Source of the DNA: Spiroplasma cantharicola
GTDB lineage: Bacteria; Bacillota_I; Bacilli_A; Mycoplasmatales; Mycoplasmataceae
DNA length: 64,000 bases
Direction of reading: 5' to 3'
NCBI RefSeq assembly: GCF_001281045.1
Contig: NZ_CP012622.1
Coordinates: 434,001-498,000 of the forward strand
Shown: in pieces, positions 12,322 through 22,833 of the stretch
How positions within the stretch are numbered: position 1 is the stretch's first letter
Layout of the letters: the number at the start of each line of letters is the position of its first letter
The notes under the pieces: generated by a model
Databases searched by the model: none
Told to the model about the DNA's origin: nothing
Seen by the model: only the letters and a program-made list of their open reading frames with translations
Position numbers and translations under genes: made by a program

Positions 12322-12340
12322 GTTTAAAGTGTCTTTAAAC
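12322..12340 (+). other. Perfect small inverted repeat
   Basis: GTTTAAAG/CTTTAAAC (12322-12329/12333-12340, loop TGT), a compact hairpin in the 3' region of the lipoprotein transcript just ahead of the real terminator. It could stabilise the mRNA 3' end or be a DNA-binding site. No T-tract follows it. Confidence 0.5.
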
Positions 12341-12365
12341 AAAGCTTTTATCTTAATCAAAAAAG

Positions 12366-12399
12366 GAATAGTATCAACTATTCTTTTTTTTTTTTTTTT
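12366..12399 (+). terminator. Terminator after the 10564 lipoprotein
   Basis: Stem GAATAGT/ACTATTC (12366-12372/12377-12383) is followed by T16 and preceded by an A-run. Confidence 0.85.
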
Positions 12400-12779
12400 A
12401 CTTAATTGCTTAAAATGTGACTATTGAACAAATCCAAATTAATTATTGATACAAAAGATGAAGGATAAATAGAAAAGTTTTTACTTGCTTTTTTTAGATA
12501 AGTAATTACTTTTCAATGTCTAATTTAACTTGATTATATTTATTTATAAAATTAAAAAATCATAATTAAAGTAAAAGATAATTTAATTATGATTAAAAAT
12601 AATGCTCCAATAATTAAACCAAAATATAAAGTTTCAGAATATTGTGTAGGGCAGTTTGTTATTAATTTGCTGAGGAATTAATAGTTGGAAAATAACATAG
12701 ACAAAAATTAATTTTATATCAAAATGAAAATGGAATCAAAAATATTTTAATTGCAAAAAATTTATCATAAATTTTAAAA
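12400..12779 (+). other. Non-coding stretch with gene remnants
   Basis: A/T-rich sequence with dense stops in all frames. Short coding-like pieces remain (for example around 12600-12660 on +), but no parent family is recognisable. Confidence 0.4.
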
Positions 12780-13290
12780 ATATTAGTAATTTTGATACTT
12801 CATGAATAATTAATAAAAATCAGGTCTATGAAATGGATTCCAATGGAGCTGGTAAATCTATATTTATCAACGAGTTTTTAGGATTTAAACTTGATTTACA
12901 CCAAATTACAATTGACGGCAAAGATACTTTTACAAAAGTAAAAGAAATAATTTATATTGCAAGTTAATTTGACTCTATGATTCTTTAACACAAAGATGGT
13001 TTATTTAAAGAGTATTGCAAATTAAAACAAGAACTAAATTATTAATTTGATCAGAGATTATTGGATTTTCTGAATTAGGTCCAAGTATGAAAATAAAAAA
13101 ATATCTAATTGTATAAAACAAAAGGTTACTATAATTGTTGCAGAAATCCATAAATCAAAATTTTTTAGTTTTAGATGAACCAACAAGGGGATTAAATGTA
13201 ACCATTTTAATTCAATTTTATGATCTACTTTTATAAGATTATTTGAAAAACAAGTAACATTAATGCTACTTTGTCTAATAAATGCTTCAG
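12780..13290 (+). pseudogene. Decayed ABC transporter ATP-binding protein
   Basis: Pieces of an ABC ATPase survive in shifting frames: a Walker A remnant (MDSNGAGKS near 12832-12860), a piece reading MTQRW-like near 12980, and a Walker B/D-loop remnant (FLVLDEPTRGLNV near 13158-13205, using TGA as Trp where needed). Stops and frameshifts lie between the pieces, and I see no start codon with a ribosome binding site. The protein cannot be made. It is too eroded to tell which transporter of the later island it came from. Confidence 0.75.
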
Positions 13291-13930
13291 TTAAAACATG
13301 ATAATTTTGGCTGTGCTCTATGATATTTCATTTTGATCATCAAGCTTAAATGTGTAACTAGGTTTAGATATAAATAAAATTTTATTAAAGAAAATAATAT
13401 TATGTCAAATATTTTTCTCATTAATCCAACCTTATGTTAGAACACAAATAATACTTGCAAAATATATTTTTTTAGTTTTAATTATGACTTGCTTATATTT
13501 GCCTGATTTCAATATATTGTTAATAATTGGTGCTTTTCCATGATGAAAATCTGAATTTTAGTAATGTTAACAACAGAAAATAAATCTTTAAAAGAATAAC
13601 TAACTATGTAGGATTGCAAGTTCTTATCACAGAGATTTTTTCATATGATTATAATAGTAAATTAGTTATATCTAGTATAAGTGAGATAATTGTAGCTAAT
13701 ATTAAAGCAAACTTTTATATTGAAGCAATTCAATTAAAAGTAGTTAATATAGCGATTTATTGATATTAATAACAAATATAGTTTCAAAAACCTTTAATTT
13801 GACATAAACATCAACTTATTTATTGAAAATAATATTATTTAGTATTTAGTGTATATGATGAAAAATATTTTTAAAGCAGTAATTATCATAATATCTAAAA
13901 CCTTGAATATTTTAGTATTGATAGTCTTAG
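13291..13930 (+). pseudogene. Probable decayed permease downstream of dead ABC ATPase
   Basis: T-rich sequence giving short hydrophobic stretches in all + frames (for example 13440-13560 and 13620-13760), interrupted by many TAA/TAG. Position after a dead ATPase suggests an eroded ABC-2 permease; no signature motif survives, so this is inference from context. Confidence 0.4.
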
Positions 13931-13944
13931 AAATATGGTATAAT
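13918..13944 (+). promoter_or_regulatory. Promoter of the 13968 gene
   Basis: An extended -10, TGGTATAAT (13936-13944), with TTGATA (13918-13923) as a possible -35 at a short 15-nt spacing. It lies 24 nt before the ATG. Confidence 0.6.
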
Positions 13945-13967
13945 TTTATTAATAAAACGAGGTATAC

Positions 13968-14783
13968 ATGAAAAAGGAAATGATTTACTTACCAATTGAA
14001 GAATTTGTTAAAGCAAACCTGGATTTCAATATTGCTTCAAATAGAAAAGAATCTGAATTTGATTTTAATTTTACAAGATGAAAAACAATGATTTTTTCAA
14101 GTCAAAAGTTAAAATTTGTTTTAAAATATACACAATCTGTTTTGCATTGATTAAGCAAAGTTGCAGATGTTAAAAATTTTAGTGTTTCAATTGATACAAC
14201 AACTGTTGATAGATTTAATTTCTCAATTTATGAATTTGATAACCATATCTTTAATTGCTCACTTTTTACTAATTTTTATTTAATTCCAGAAGGTGACTGA
14301 TCAAATAAAATATTTGAAATGCATTTTTCAAAATATGACTTAAAAAATGGCAATTTAATTGTTGAAGAAGAAACAAATTTTTGAAAGGGAGAAGCTGGCT
14401 TTGAAAAATTTGTAAACATGTTATATGCAATTATTAAAGAACCTTATAAGTTTGAAAAGGTGTCACCAGTTCAATGACAAGTTGATTTTAAAGATAAAAA
14501 AGTATCAAGTTCACAAATTAGAATGCAAATTTCTTCTTTAGTTGAAAAAGGTGTTAGACCAGAAGACCCATATTTAACTATAGAGCAAGCTATGAAAATA
14601 GAACAAGGTGCAAATCCCGAAGTGGTTGCACAAGAGGCAAAAGCTGAAAGCGATGCAAGAGAAGTAATAAACCCAATTTGAGATGAGGGAATTGCACAAG
14701 AAGAAAAGTACTCTGATATAAACCTAGCAATGGCAAAATCTAGAGGAATAACAATAAATAATAATAAGAAAAAGAGAAGATAA
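13968..14783 (+). CDS. Hypothetical cytosolic protein
   Basis: A 271-residue protein, open only if TGA is Trp (seven in-frame TGA codons). There is no signal peptide or TM segment. The first ~170 residues look like a folded alpha/beta domain rich in aromatic residues (ending near EPYKFEKVSPVQWQVDF). Residues ~180-271 form an acidic/Lys-rich tail with a very basic end (NNNKKKRR). I do not recognise the family. The start is supported by ACGAGG seven nt upstream and an extended -10 promoter. It is a single gene with its own terminator, between the dead ABC block and the fructose operon. Confidence 0.85.
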
Positions 14784-14810
14784 TATGTTATACATATTAT
14801 TTTTTATTTT
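14780..14810 (+). terminator. Terminator overlapping the stop of the 13968 gene
   Basis: A 9-bp stem (14780-14788/14792-14800, loop TAT) with a following T-run. The stem includes the TAA stop. Confidence 0.75.
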
Positions 14811-14813
14811 AAA

Positions 14814-14858
14814 TTTTTGGTTGTTTTTGGTTGTTTTTTATCTTTTTTGGAATATTAT
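14814..14858 (+). promoter_or_regulatory. fru operon promoter with tandem 10-bp repeats (candidate FruR operator)
   Basis: Two adjacent exact copies of TTTTTGGTTG (14814-14823 and 14824-14833) overlap a TTGTTT -35-like box (14831-14836). A TATTAT -10 (14853-14858) follows after 16 nt. Repeats one helical turn apart and overlapping the promoter are what an autoregulated DeoR-family operator could look like; binding is inferred. Confidence 0.5.
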
Positions 14859-14875
14859 ATTATTGAGGTGAAAGA

Positions 14876-15580
14876 ATGATTAGAGAAGAAAGACTAAAGT
14901 TAATTTTAGATTTTGTCAATGAGCAAGATTATTGTTCAAATGAAAAAATATCAAAACATTTAAATATTCCTTTCACCACTCTAAGACGAGATCTAACAGA
15001 TCTTCACAATGAATCTAAATTAAAAAGAGTTCATGGAGGAGCAAAGACCATTAGAGAAAAATCAATATTAGAAGCATTTTTAGATGAAAAATTACTTACT
15101 AATATTGATGCTAAAAAAAATATAGCAAATAAAGCATTAGCTTGTATTAAACCATTTGAGACTATCTTTTTAGATGCAGGCTCAACAACTTTTTTTCTAG
15201 CAGAGATAATAAAACCAGAATTAAATAATAAAATTTATACAAATTCTATTATTAATGCTCAGATTTTAGCAAAAAATGGTATTAAAGATATTAATTTATT
15301 ACCAGGAAAATTAAAAATATCTACAAGAGCAATATGTGGTGTTGAAACAATATCGGCATTATCAAAATATAATTTTGATTTAGCTTTTATAGGTATTAAT
15401 GCAGTAGACAATGAATTTAATTTTTTTACAACAGATGAAGACGAGGCAGAAGTTAAAAGAATAGCTATTAAAAATTCACAATTTTCATTTGGTTTAGCAG
15501 ATACATCAAAAAATAACTCTAAATCACTTGTGAAATTTAGTGATAAATCTCAAATAGCACTTATTAATGAAGAGGTATAA
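14876..15580 (+). CDS. fruR: DeoR-family transcriptional regulator of the fructose operon
   Basis: A 234-residue regulator with an N-terminal winged helix-turn-helix (RLKLILDFVNEQDYCSNEKI, then PFTTLRRDLTDL and RVHGGAK at ~5-57). The C-terminal sugar-phosphate-sensing domain has ETIFLDAGSTTFFLAE near 96 and a segment around FDLAFIGINAV near 180. The family represses sugar operons and responds to a phosphorylated sugar, here presumably fructose-1-phosphate. It is the first gene of fruR-fruK-fruA, with 2 nt between it and fruK. AGGTGAAAG supports the start. Confidence 0.9.
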   Translation: MIREERLKLILDFVNEQDYCSNEKISKHLNIPFTTLRRDLTDLHNESKLKRVHGGAKTIREKSILEAFLDEKLLTNIDAKKNIANKALACIKPFETIFLDAGSTTFFLAEIIKPELNNKIYTNSIINAQILAKNGIKDINLLPGKLKISTRAICGVETISALSKYNFDLAFIGINAVDNEFNFFTTDEDEAEVKRIAIKNSQFSFGLADTSKNNSKSLVKFSDKSQIALINEEV

Positions 15581-15582
15581 AA

Positions 15583-16521
15583 ATGATATATACATTAACT
15601 TTAAACCCCGCAATTGACCATATTGTTTTAGCCAATAAAAAAGTAGAATTAGGTGTAACTAATTATTACACTGATGAATATAAAGTTATTGGAGGAAAAG
15701 GAATAAATGCAGGAATTATTTTAAAAAATTTGCAAGCAGATATTCAAGCAATTGGAATTATGGGTCAAGATAATAAAGATATTTTTTTAAATAAATTTAA
15801 GGAAATAAATTTAAATAACAATTTTTTTGTTAATGAAGGATCAACTAGAGTTAACTATAAAATTAAACATTTAGAATCAAAACAAGAAACAGAATTAAAT
15901 GGAATGGGATTTAATACTAAAAAAAGTGTTTTGAAAGATTTGGTGCAATATTTAACAGTTAATTTACAAAAAGAAGATATTGTTATGTTAACTGGAAGTG
16001 TAGCAATTGGTATTGATAAGGATATCTATAAACAAATTGGAAAAATTGCAAATCAGAAAAAAGCTATTTTAATTTGTGATGCTACAAATGAACTTTTAAA
16101 AAATGTTTTAAAAGAAAAACCTTTCTTAATTAAACCTAATCTTGAAGAAATTTGTTCAACATTAGGAATTGAATTTAATGAAAATATAAGTTTTGAAGAA
16201 ACAAAAGAATTAATTAAGAAATTAAGAAAATTAGGAGCTCAAAATGTATTACTAAGTATGGGCTCACAAGGAAGTTTATATTTTGATTCAAATAACGATA
16301 TTTACAAAGTGGGAATTGCAAAAGGAAAACTTGTAAATTCAGTTGGTGCAGGAGATAGCATGTTAGCTGGATTTGTTTATGGAAAATATAAAAATCTAAG
16401 TATTGAAAATACGCTTCAATACGCAGCAGCTAGTGGAGCTGCAACTGCTTTTAACGAATGACTTGCTTCAAAAGAAGAAATAGAAAAATTAGTTTCAAAA
16501 ATTGATGTTAAAAAAATATAA
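15583..16521 (+). CDS. fruK: 1-phosphofructokinase
   Basis: A 312-residue PfkB/ribokinase-family sugar kinase making fructose-1,6-bisphosphate from fructose-1-phosphate delivered by the PTS. It begins with the LacC/FruK signature MIYTLTLNPAIDHIV; GGKGINAG near 38 is the substrate loop and VNSVGAGDSMLAGFVYG near 249-265 carries the catalytic Asp. One TGA(Trp) near residue 294 precedes the true TAA. The start lies 2 nt after fruR, inside the operon. Length is normal. Confidence 0.95.
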
Positions 16522-16533
16522 TAGGAGGTTCAC

Positions 16534-18828
16534 ATGGAATTAAAAGATTTATTTAGTAAACAAATAAGTTTCTTTAATGCTGATTTAAAATCAAAAGATG
16601 AAGTTATTGAATTTCTTTCTAATAATTTAGAAAAAGAAAAATATATTAAATCTACTGATGATTTTAAAGCAGCTGTTTACAAAAGAGAATCTGAAGGATC
16701 AACTGGGGTTGGTGATGGAATTGGTATTCCTCACGTTTTAAATCCTACAGTTCAAAAATCAGCAATTGCTTTTGTAAAACTAAAAAATAAAGTTGATTGA
16801 CAATCACTTGACGATCAACCAGTTGATTTAGTATTTATGATTATGACAAATGGAAAAGATGGCAATGAGCATTTAACTGCTCTTGCAGATTTATCTGGTT
16901 TCTTAATGAAAGCAGAAGTTCAAAAAAAACTTAGAAGTGCTAAGTCAATTAAAGATGTACAAAATGCTTTAACAAAAGAAGAACAAAAAGTTGAAAAAGT
17001 TGAAAAATCAGGTAGCTATGATGTAATAGGTATTACAGCATGTCCAACAGGAATTGCTCATACTTATATGGCACAAGAAAAACTTGAAGAGTATGCAAAA
17101 CAAAAAGGTTTAACAGTTAAAATTGAAACTCAAGGACGTAGAGGAATTGAGAATAAGTTAACACAAGAAGATATAGATAATGCTAAAGTTATTATTTTAG
17201 CTCATGATAAAGCTCTTGAAGGACTTTCAAGATTAAATGGAAAAAAAGTAATTGATACAAATACAAAAGAAGCAATTTTTAAAGGTGATCAATTAATTGA
17301 AAAATATAAAAAGGGTGAAGGTTTAACTGAAGTTAAGGCTTCGTCTGATTCATCAGAAGTAAGTGAATTTACAATGAGAAAATTCCTTGATATTAAAGGT
17401 AATTTACTTGGAGGAATTTCAAGAATGTTACCATTTGTTGTTGCAGGGGGAATTATATTAGGAATTGCTTTCCTGATAGATTTTGCAGCAGGGAATGGAA
17501 ATGCTGGTGGAGAATTTGGAACAATTAATCCAGCAGCTGGTTGATTTGCAGCTATTGGAAAAATATCAATGTCTATGATGGTACCAATATTAGGAGCATT
17601 TATTGCATTCTCAATTGTTGGATCGCAAGGATTAATGCCAGGAATGGTAGCAGGATTATTTTCTTCAAATATTTTAGGATTTGGTTACGCTTATGATGGA
17701 GATGGTAATCCAATTATGAATGGATGAAGTGGGCTTTGAGCAAGATTAATTCCAAAGAATTTACAAGGATCAGAGTCAGGTTTTATTGGAGCAATTATTG
17801 GTGGTTATCTTGCAGCTTTATTAGTTGTTGGGTGATCAAAAGCTATGCTAAAATTCCCTAAAGGATTACAAGGGGCTAGAGATATTGTCTTTATTCCAGT
17901 GTTATCATTATTATCAATATCATTAACAATGTTTGTTATTAATATTCCTTTAGGATTTATAATGGGTGGTATAAGTCTTGGTATATCAGAATTAGCTCAA
18001 TTAAACTTATTATGATTAGTATCAATCTTAATTGGATTTATGATGTGTGTTGATATGGGGGGACCAATTAATAAAATTGCTTATTCATTAGGTAATTTAG
18101 CAGTTGGTGGTAAATTAGTTACAGATATTAATGCTGCTGGAAATGCATTTAATGACCAAACAATCATTATGGCATCAGCAATGTTAGCAGGAATGTTACC
18201 TCCATTAATGGTAGCAATGTCAACAATTATTTTCCCAAGAGCTTGAACAGCAAAAGATAGAGATGCTGCAAAAGCTAACTGATTAATGGGAGCATGTTTC
18301 GTTTCAGAAGGTGCAATACCATTTATGGTTAAAGATCCAAAAAGAGTTGCAGTAAGTGCAATGGCTGGTGGAGCATTAATTGGTGGATTAGTTGGAGCAT
18401 TAAAAATTAAATTACTTGCATCACATGGTGGGGTATTTGTATTCCCACTACTAAGTTCAAGTTATTTAGAAAATGGTTCAATGAATGGTGGTTCAATTGC
18501 GTTAGGAGCTGGATCAGCTGTTCTAATTGTATTAGGAGCAAGTTTTATATCTGCTATGATTTTAGGATTATGAAGAACTGCAGATATTAAAAATGGTAAA
18601 TTAACTCTTGATGCAACTAATGGAGTGAAAGAGTCTATTTTAGAAAAAATTGAAAGTGTAAAAAATAATACAAAAATTAATAATAAAGAAGAAAAATTAA
18701 CACTTTTAAATAAAAAATTAGATAATTATAGTGCTTTTGAAACAGAATTAGCAACTAAACAAAAAGCTTATCAAGCAATTCTTGAAGAGAAACATAAACA
18801 ACGAGAAGCAAGAAAAGCAAATAAATAA
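16534..18828 (+). CDS. fruA: PTS fructose transporter subunit EIIABC
   Basis: A 764-residue fused permease that imports fructose and phosphorylates it on C1. EIIA is N-terminal with phosphorylated His67 in GIGIPHVLN. EIIB follows with active Cys170 in IGITACPTGIAHTYMAQ. EIIC begins near residue 280 (LLGGISRMLPFVVAGGIILG) and includes DMGGPINKIAY near 506 and GACFVSEGAIPFMVKDPKR near 585-603. The last ~65 residues are a Lys-rich coiled tail not needed by the family. A strong AGGAGG ribosome binding site lies ahead of the ATG. It is the last gene of the operon, with a strong terminator. Confidence 0.96.
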
Positions 18829-18838
18829 TTAATAAAAT

Positions 18839-18870
18839 AAAAACCCTAATTAATTAGGGTTTTTATTTTT
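18839..18870 (+). terminator. Terminator of the fru operon
   Basis: Perfect palindrome CCCTAATTAATTAGGG (18844-18859) with flanking A and T runs. Confidence 0.92.
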
Positions 18871-18915
18871 CTCCTTTTAAAAAAAGTGTAAAATATAAAG
18901 GTTAGAGGTGAAAAT

Positions 18916-20151
18916 ATGATTCAAAAACCTAGAGGCACAGAAGACTTAATTGATTTAAAAGTAAGAGAATATTTTGCTTTGGAGATGATTATTAGAAATG
19001 TTGTTGATTCATTTAATTATAATGAAATAAAAACACCAATTTTTGAGAGTTTAGAGTTATTTAAAAAGGGTGTTGGTGAAGAAACTGACATTGTTTCCAA
19101 AGAAATGTTTACATTTGCAGATAGAAAAAATAGAGAATTAACTCTAAGACCAGAAGGAACAGCACCAACTGTTAGAGCTATTTTGGAAAATAAAATGTAT
19201 ATAAACGAAAACTTACCTTTAAAATTGTTCTATTTTGGTTCAATGTTTAGATATGAAAGACCTCAAGCTGGAAGAAATCGTCAATTCAATCAATTTGGTA
19301 TTGAAGTTTTTGGTCCAAAAACACCAGAAATTGATAGTGAAATTATTTGTTTATCTTCAACAATTCTCAATACAATTGGAATTGAAGAATATACAATTCA
19401 CTTAAACTACTTAGTAAATGGTGAACAAAGAAAACAATATATTAGTGATTTGAAAAAATATTTAAAACCTAAATCACTTTGTGATGATTGTAAAAAAAGA
19501 ATTCAAGTTAATCCTTTAAGAGTTTTAGATTGTAAAATAGATGCTAATAAATTTGATGATGTAATTGATATGAAAGATTATTTAAATCAAAGTGATAAAG
19601 ATTACTTTCAAACTTTGATTGACAATTTAAATAATATTGGAATAAAACCAATTATTGATAAAAAACTAGTAAGAGGATTAGATTACTACACAGGTTTTGT
19701 TTATGAAGTAAAAGATAAAAAAGGTTCAACATTACTTGGTGGGGGAAGATATGATGAGCTTGTAAAGCAATTGGGAAATGTAGATTTACCTGCATCTGGT
19801 TTTGCAATTGGTATGGAAAGATTATTAATTGCCTTAGAAGAAGAAAAAATTTATATTTCTGTGCCTAATAGTTTAGATGCATATATTATTGCTTTAAGCG
19901 AAAAAGCTAAGCAATTTTCAAATATACTATTGTTAATGTTAAGAAAAGCAGGTTTAAAAGTTGATTTTGATTTTATGAATAGAAGTATGAAATCTGCTTT
20001 TAAGCAATCAGAAAAACTAAATTCTAAAAATATTATAATTATTGGAGATAACGAACTAAAAGAAAATAATGTTATAATAAAAAATCAATTAACAAAAACA
20101 GAAAAGAAAGTTGCATTTGATAAAATAGTTGATGCACTTGTTGGAGAATAA
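18916..20151 (+). CDS. hisS: Histidyl-tRNA synthetase
   Basis: A 411-residue class II aminoacyl-tRNA synthetase. It begins MIQKPRGTEDL, typical of HisRS. TLRPEGTAPTVRA (~76-88) contacts ATP/histidine, motif 2 is FRYERPQAGRNRQFNQFGIE (~112-131), the His-specific RGLDYYTGFVYEV is at ~253-265, and motif 3 is ASGFAIGMERLL near 294-305. The C-terminal anticodon-binding domain is at ~325-411. AGAGGTG lies upstream of the ATG. It is followed after 4 nt by aspS, the usual Firmicute hisS-aspS pair. No T-box leader is seen in the short intergenic region. Confidence 0.96.
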   Translation: MIQKPRGTEDLIDLKVREYFALEMIIRNVVDSFNYNEIKTPIFESLELFKKGVGEETDIVSKEMFTFADRKNRELTLRPEGTAPTVRAILENKMYINENLPLKLFYFGSMFRYERPQAGRNRQFNQFGIEVFGPKTPEIDSEIICLSSTILNTIGIEEYTIHLNYLVNGEQRKQYISDLKKYLKPKSLCDDCKKRIQVNPLRVLDCKIDANKFDDVIDMKDYLNQSDKDYFQTLIDNLNNIGIKPIIDKKLVRGLDYYTGFVYEVKDKKGSTLLGGGRYDELVKQLGNVDLPASGFAIGMERLLIALEEEKIYISVPNSLDAYIIALSEKAKQFSNILLLMLRKAGLKVDFDFMNRSMKSAFKQSEKLNSKNIIIIGDNELKENNVIIKNQLTKTEKKVAFDKIVDALVGE

Positions 20152-20155
20152 AAAA

Positions 20156-21874
20156 ATGAAACGTACGCACACATGTGGAGAACTTACAATAAAAAACATT
20201 AATCAAAAAGTAATTCTACAAGGCTGAGTTAAGAAAGTAAGAAAATTGGGAGCAATGAATTTTATTGATCTTAGAGATAGATATGGAGTAACTCAGCTTG
20301 TTATTGATGAATCAAAAAACTTGGAAAATATTAAATCTGAATATGTTTTAGAAGTTGAAGGAATGGTTATTGAAAGAAAGTCAAAAAATTTAGAAATTAA
20401 AACTGGTGAAATTGAAATTAAAGTTGAAAAATTAACTGTAATTAATAAGTCTGAATTAACTCCTTTTGAAATCAAAGATAATATTGAATCTCAAGAAGAT
20501 ACAAGATTAACTTATCGTTACTTGGATTTAAGAAGAGAAGTAATGCAAAAAAATTTACTTACAAGAAGTAAAATGAATCAAACTATTAGAAATTATTTTT
20601 TAAAAAATAATTTTATTGAAATTGAAACACCAATTTTTGGAAAATCAACACCAGAAGGAGCAAGAGACTTTTTAGTACCTTCAAGATTAAACGAGGGTAA
20701 ATTTTATGCCTTACCACAATCTCCACAACTTTATAAACAATTATTTATGATTTCAGGGCTAGATAGATATTTTCAAATTGTAAAGTGTTTCAGAGATGAA
20801 GATTTAAGAATAGATCGTCAACCTGAATTCACACAACTTGATATGGAAATGTCTTTTGCAAATGATCAAGATGTTATGAAATCAATTGAACAATTAATTA
20901 AAAAAATAATTTTTGATATTAAAGGTATTAAAATAAAAAAACCAATTAGAAAAATAACTTGAAAAGAATCTATGGATAAATATGGAAATGATAAACCCGA
21001 TTTAAGATTCGGTTTTGAAATTGAAACTTTAAATTATTTATTTAAAGATACTGAAATCCCATTATTTTCTAATATTGAAAATAAAAGCATTAGAGCAATT
21101 TGTATTAATTCAATGTTAACTAAAAAAGATCTTGAAGAATTAACAGAAGTTGCAAAACAAAATAGTGTTAATATATTAGCATTTGCAAAATATGATTTAA
21201 ATGATTGAACAGGTTCTATAGGTTCAAAATTATCAGATTTTGAAAAAAAAGAGCTAATAAAATTATTTAAAATTAAAAATGAATCAACAATCTTATTTGT
21301 AGTAGATGAATATTTTAGAGCAAGTCAAGCAATGGGAGCAGTTAGAAATAAAGTTGCCAAAATTTTAAATTTATTAGATCAAGATATTATGGAATTAGCT
21401 TGAATAATTGACTTTCCATTATTTGAGTTTTCAGAAGAAGAAAATCGATTTGTTGCTGCGCATCACCCATTTACAATGCCAGCTGATAAAAGTTTAGAAG
21501 ATTTTGATACTAATAAGGAAAATGCCTTAGCAAAAGCATATGATATAGTTTTAAATGGTTTTGAAATTGGTGGAGGAAGTCAAAGAATAACAGACCCAAA
21601 AATTCAACAAAGAATGTTTGATGCTATTGGCCTTAAAAAAGAAGAAATCGATACTAATTTTGGTTGGTTCCTTAATGCATATAAGTATGGCGCTCCATAT
21701 CATGCTGGATGTGCTTTAGGATTGGATAGAATTTGTATGCTACTAACTAGCTCTGAAAATATTAGAGAAGTAATTGCATTTCCAAAAAATTCATCAGGAA
21801 TAGATAATATGACAAATGCTCCAGATAAAGTTTCAACTTTACAATTAGATCAACTCCATATAAAGTTAAAATAA
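20156..21874 (+). CDS. aspS: Aspartyl-tRNA synthetase
   Basis: A 572-residue class II synthetase. The true start is ATG 20156: MKRTHTCGELT is the conserved AspRS beginning and the frame crosses a TGA(Trp) in LQGWVKKVRKLGAMNFIDLR. The OB-fold anticodon domain is N-terminal, TRLTYRYLDLRRE is near 117, QSPQLYKQLFM is near 189, motif 2 is CFRDEDLRIDRQPEFTQLD near 212-230, and motif 3 is GCALGLDRICMLL near 519-531. The bacterial GAD insertion is present but degenerate in the middle. Co-transcribed with hisS. Confidence 0.96.
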
Positions 21875-21895
21875 TCCCTAAAGGATTATTTTTTT
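21870..21895 (+). terminator. Terminator of hisS-aspS
   Basis: AATAATCC/GGATTATT (21870-21877/21883-21890) followed by T-run; the stem overlaps the stop codon. Confidence 0.85.
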
Positions 21896-21957
21896 AATAA
21901 ATTAATTTTATAACATATAAGTTATAATTCTACTATATAAAAAATAAGGAGAAAATT

Positions 21958-22725
21958 ATGATGTCACTTAAATTTCAATTAATATATAAATATTTTTTTG
22001 GTCTTTTATCTTTCTTTACAATTTTTTCATATTATATATGAAATATAGTAACAGCAGGAGAAGTTAATGGTGTTTATAAAGGTAATTATGAATTATATAC
22101 AATAGAATATTTTACAACTTTTACATTACTTTCAAATGTTCTAGTTCAATTTTGATTTATATATGCAGCAATTAATTATAAACAAGAGGGTAAAACAAAA
22201 ATTTTAAGTCATACAACAGCAAATTCATTTGCAACAATTATAACTGTTACATTAATTGTTTATAATGGAATTTTAATTCCAGTTGATGGTTTTCCTTCAC
22301 ATCCATTTAGTATATTTGTAACACTAATTGATCATGCTCTTGTTCCATTAGCTTTTATCCTATATGTAAATTTATTTATGAGTAATAAAGAAAAAATTAG
22401 TCTTCAAAATTTCTTTATTAATAAATTTTGAATTCAATTTGTTATGGTTTTATCTTACTGTATATTTGCAATGATTAGAGGGGAATTAAGATTTAATTCA
22501 GGAGATTATTATTTTAATGAAAGTGAAAATGTTAACTTGTTATATCCATATTTCTTTTTAGATGTTCATCATGTTGGACCTGGGGGAATTCCTGGAATTG
22601 GATGATTCTTTATTGCTTTTTTTGGAATAATAGGATTACTTGTTGGATTTAGTTTTTTATATAACTTTATTAATAACAAAGTAATTGAAAAAGAATATTA
22701 TAAAAAAATAAATACTATTACTTAA
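21958..22725 (+). CDS. Multi-pass membrane protein, Pr6Pr/DUF1600-like
   Basis: A 255-residue protein read through several TGA(Trp). About six hydrophobic helices are visible (near 12-30, 52-72, 90-108, 125-142, 160-178, 215-240). Two features recall the Pr6Pr/DUF1600 membrane families: FTLLSNVLVQFWF near 54 and, after the fifth helix, LLYPYFFLDVHHVGPGG near 197. A strong AAGGAG ribosome binding site precedes two consecutive ATGs; I chose the first. It has its own terminator. Function is unknown even in the family. Confidence 0.75.
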
Positions 22726-22751
22726 AACTACTTAAAAGTAGTTTTATTTTT
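22724..22751 (+). terminator. Terminator after the Pr6Pr-like gene
   Basis: AAAACTACTT/AAGTAGTTTT (22724-22733/22736-22745) then T-run. Confidence 0.8.
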
Positions 22752-22833
22752 AATAAATGATTTGTTGTTAATTTATAAAATATTTATTAATATGATAAAA
22801 TAGAAAAATGATTATGAAAAGAGAATAGTTTAA

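Noticed and set aside
12322-12340. Short inverted repeat considered as a CRISPR-type repeat
   Set aside because: Occurs once, with no repeat-spacer array and no cas genes in the window.
18871-18915. T-box riboswitch before hisS
   Set aside because: Only 45 nt separate the fru terminator from the hisS start, too short for a T-box, and no T-box consensus is present.
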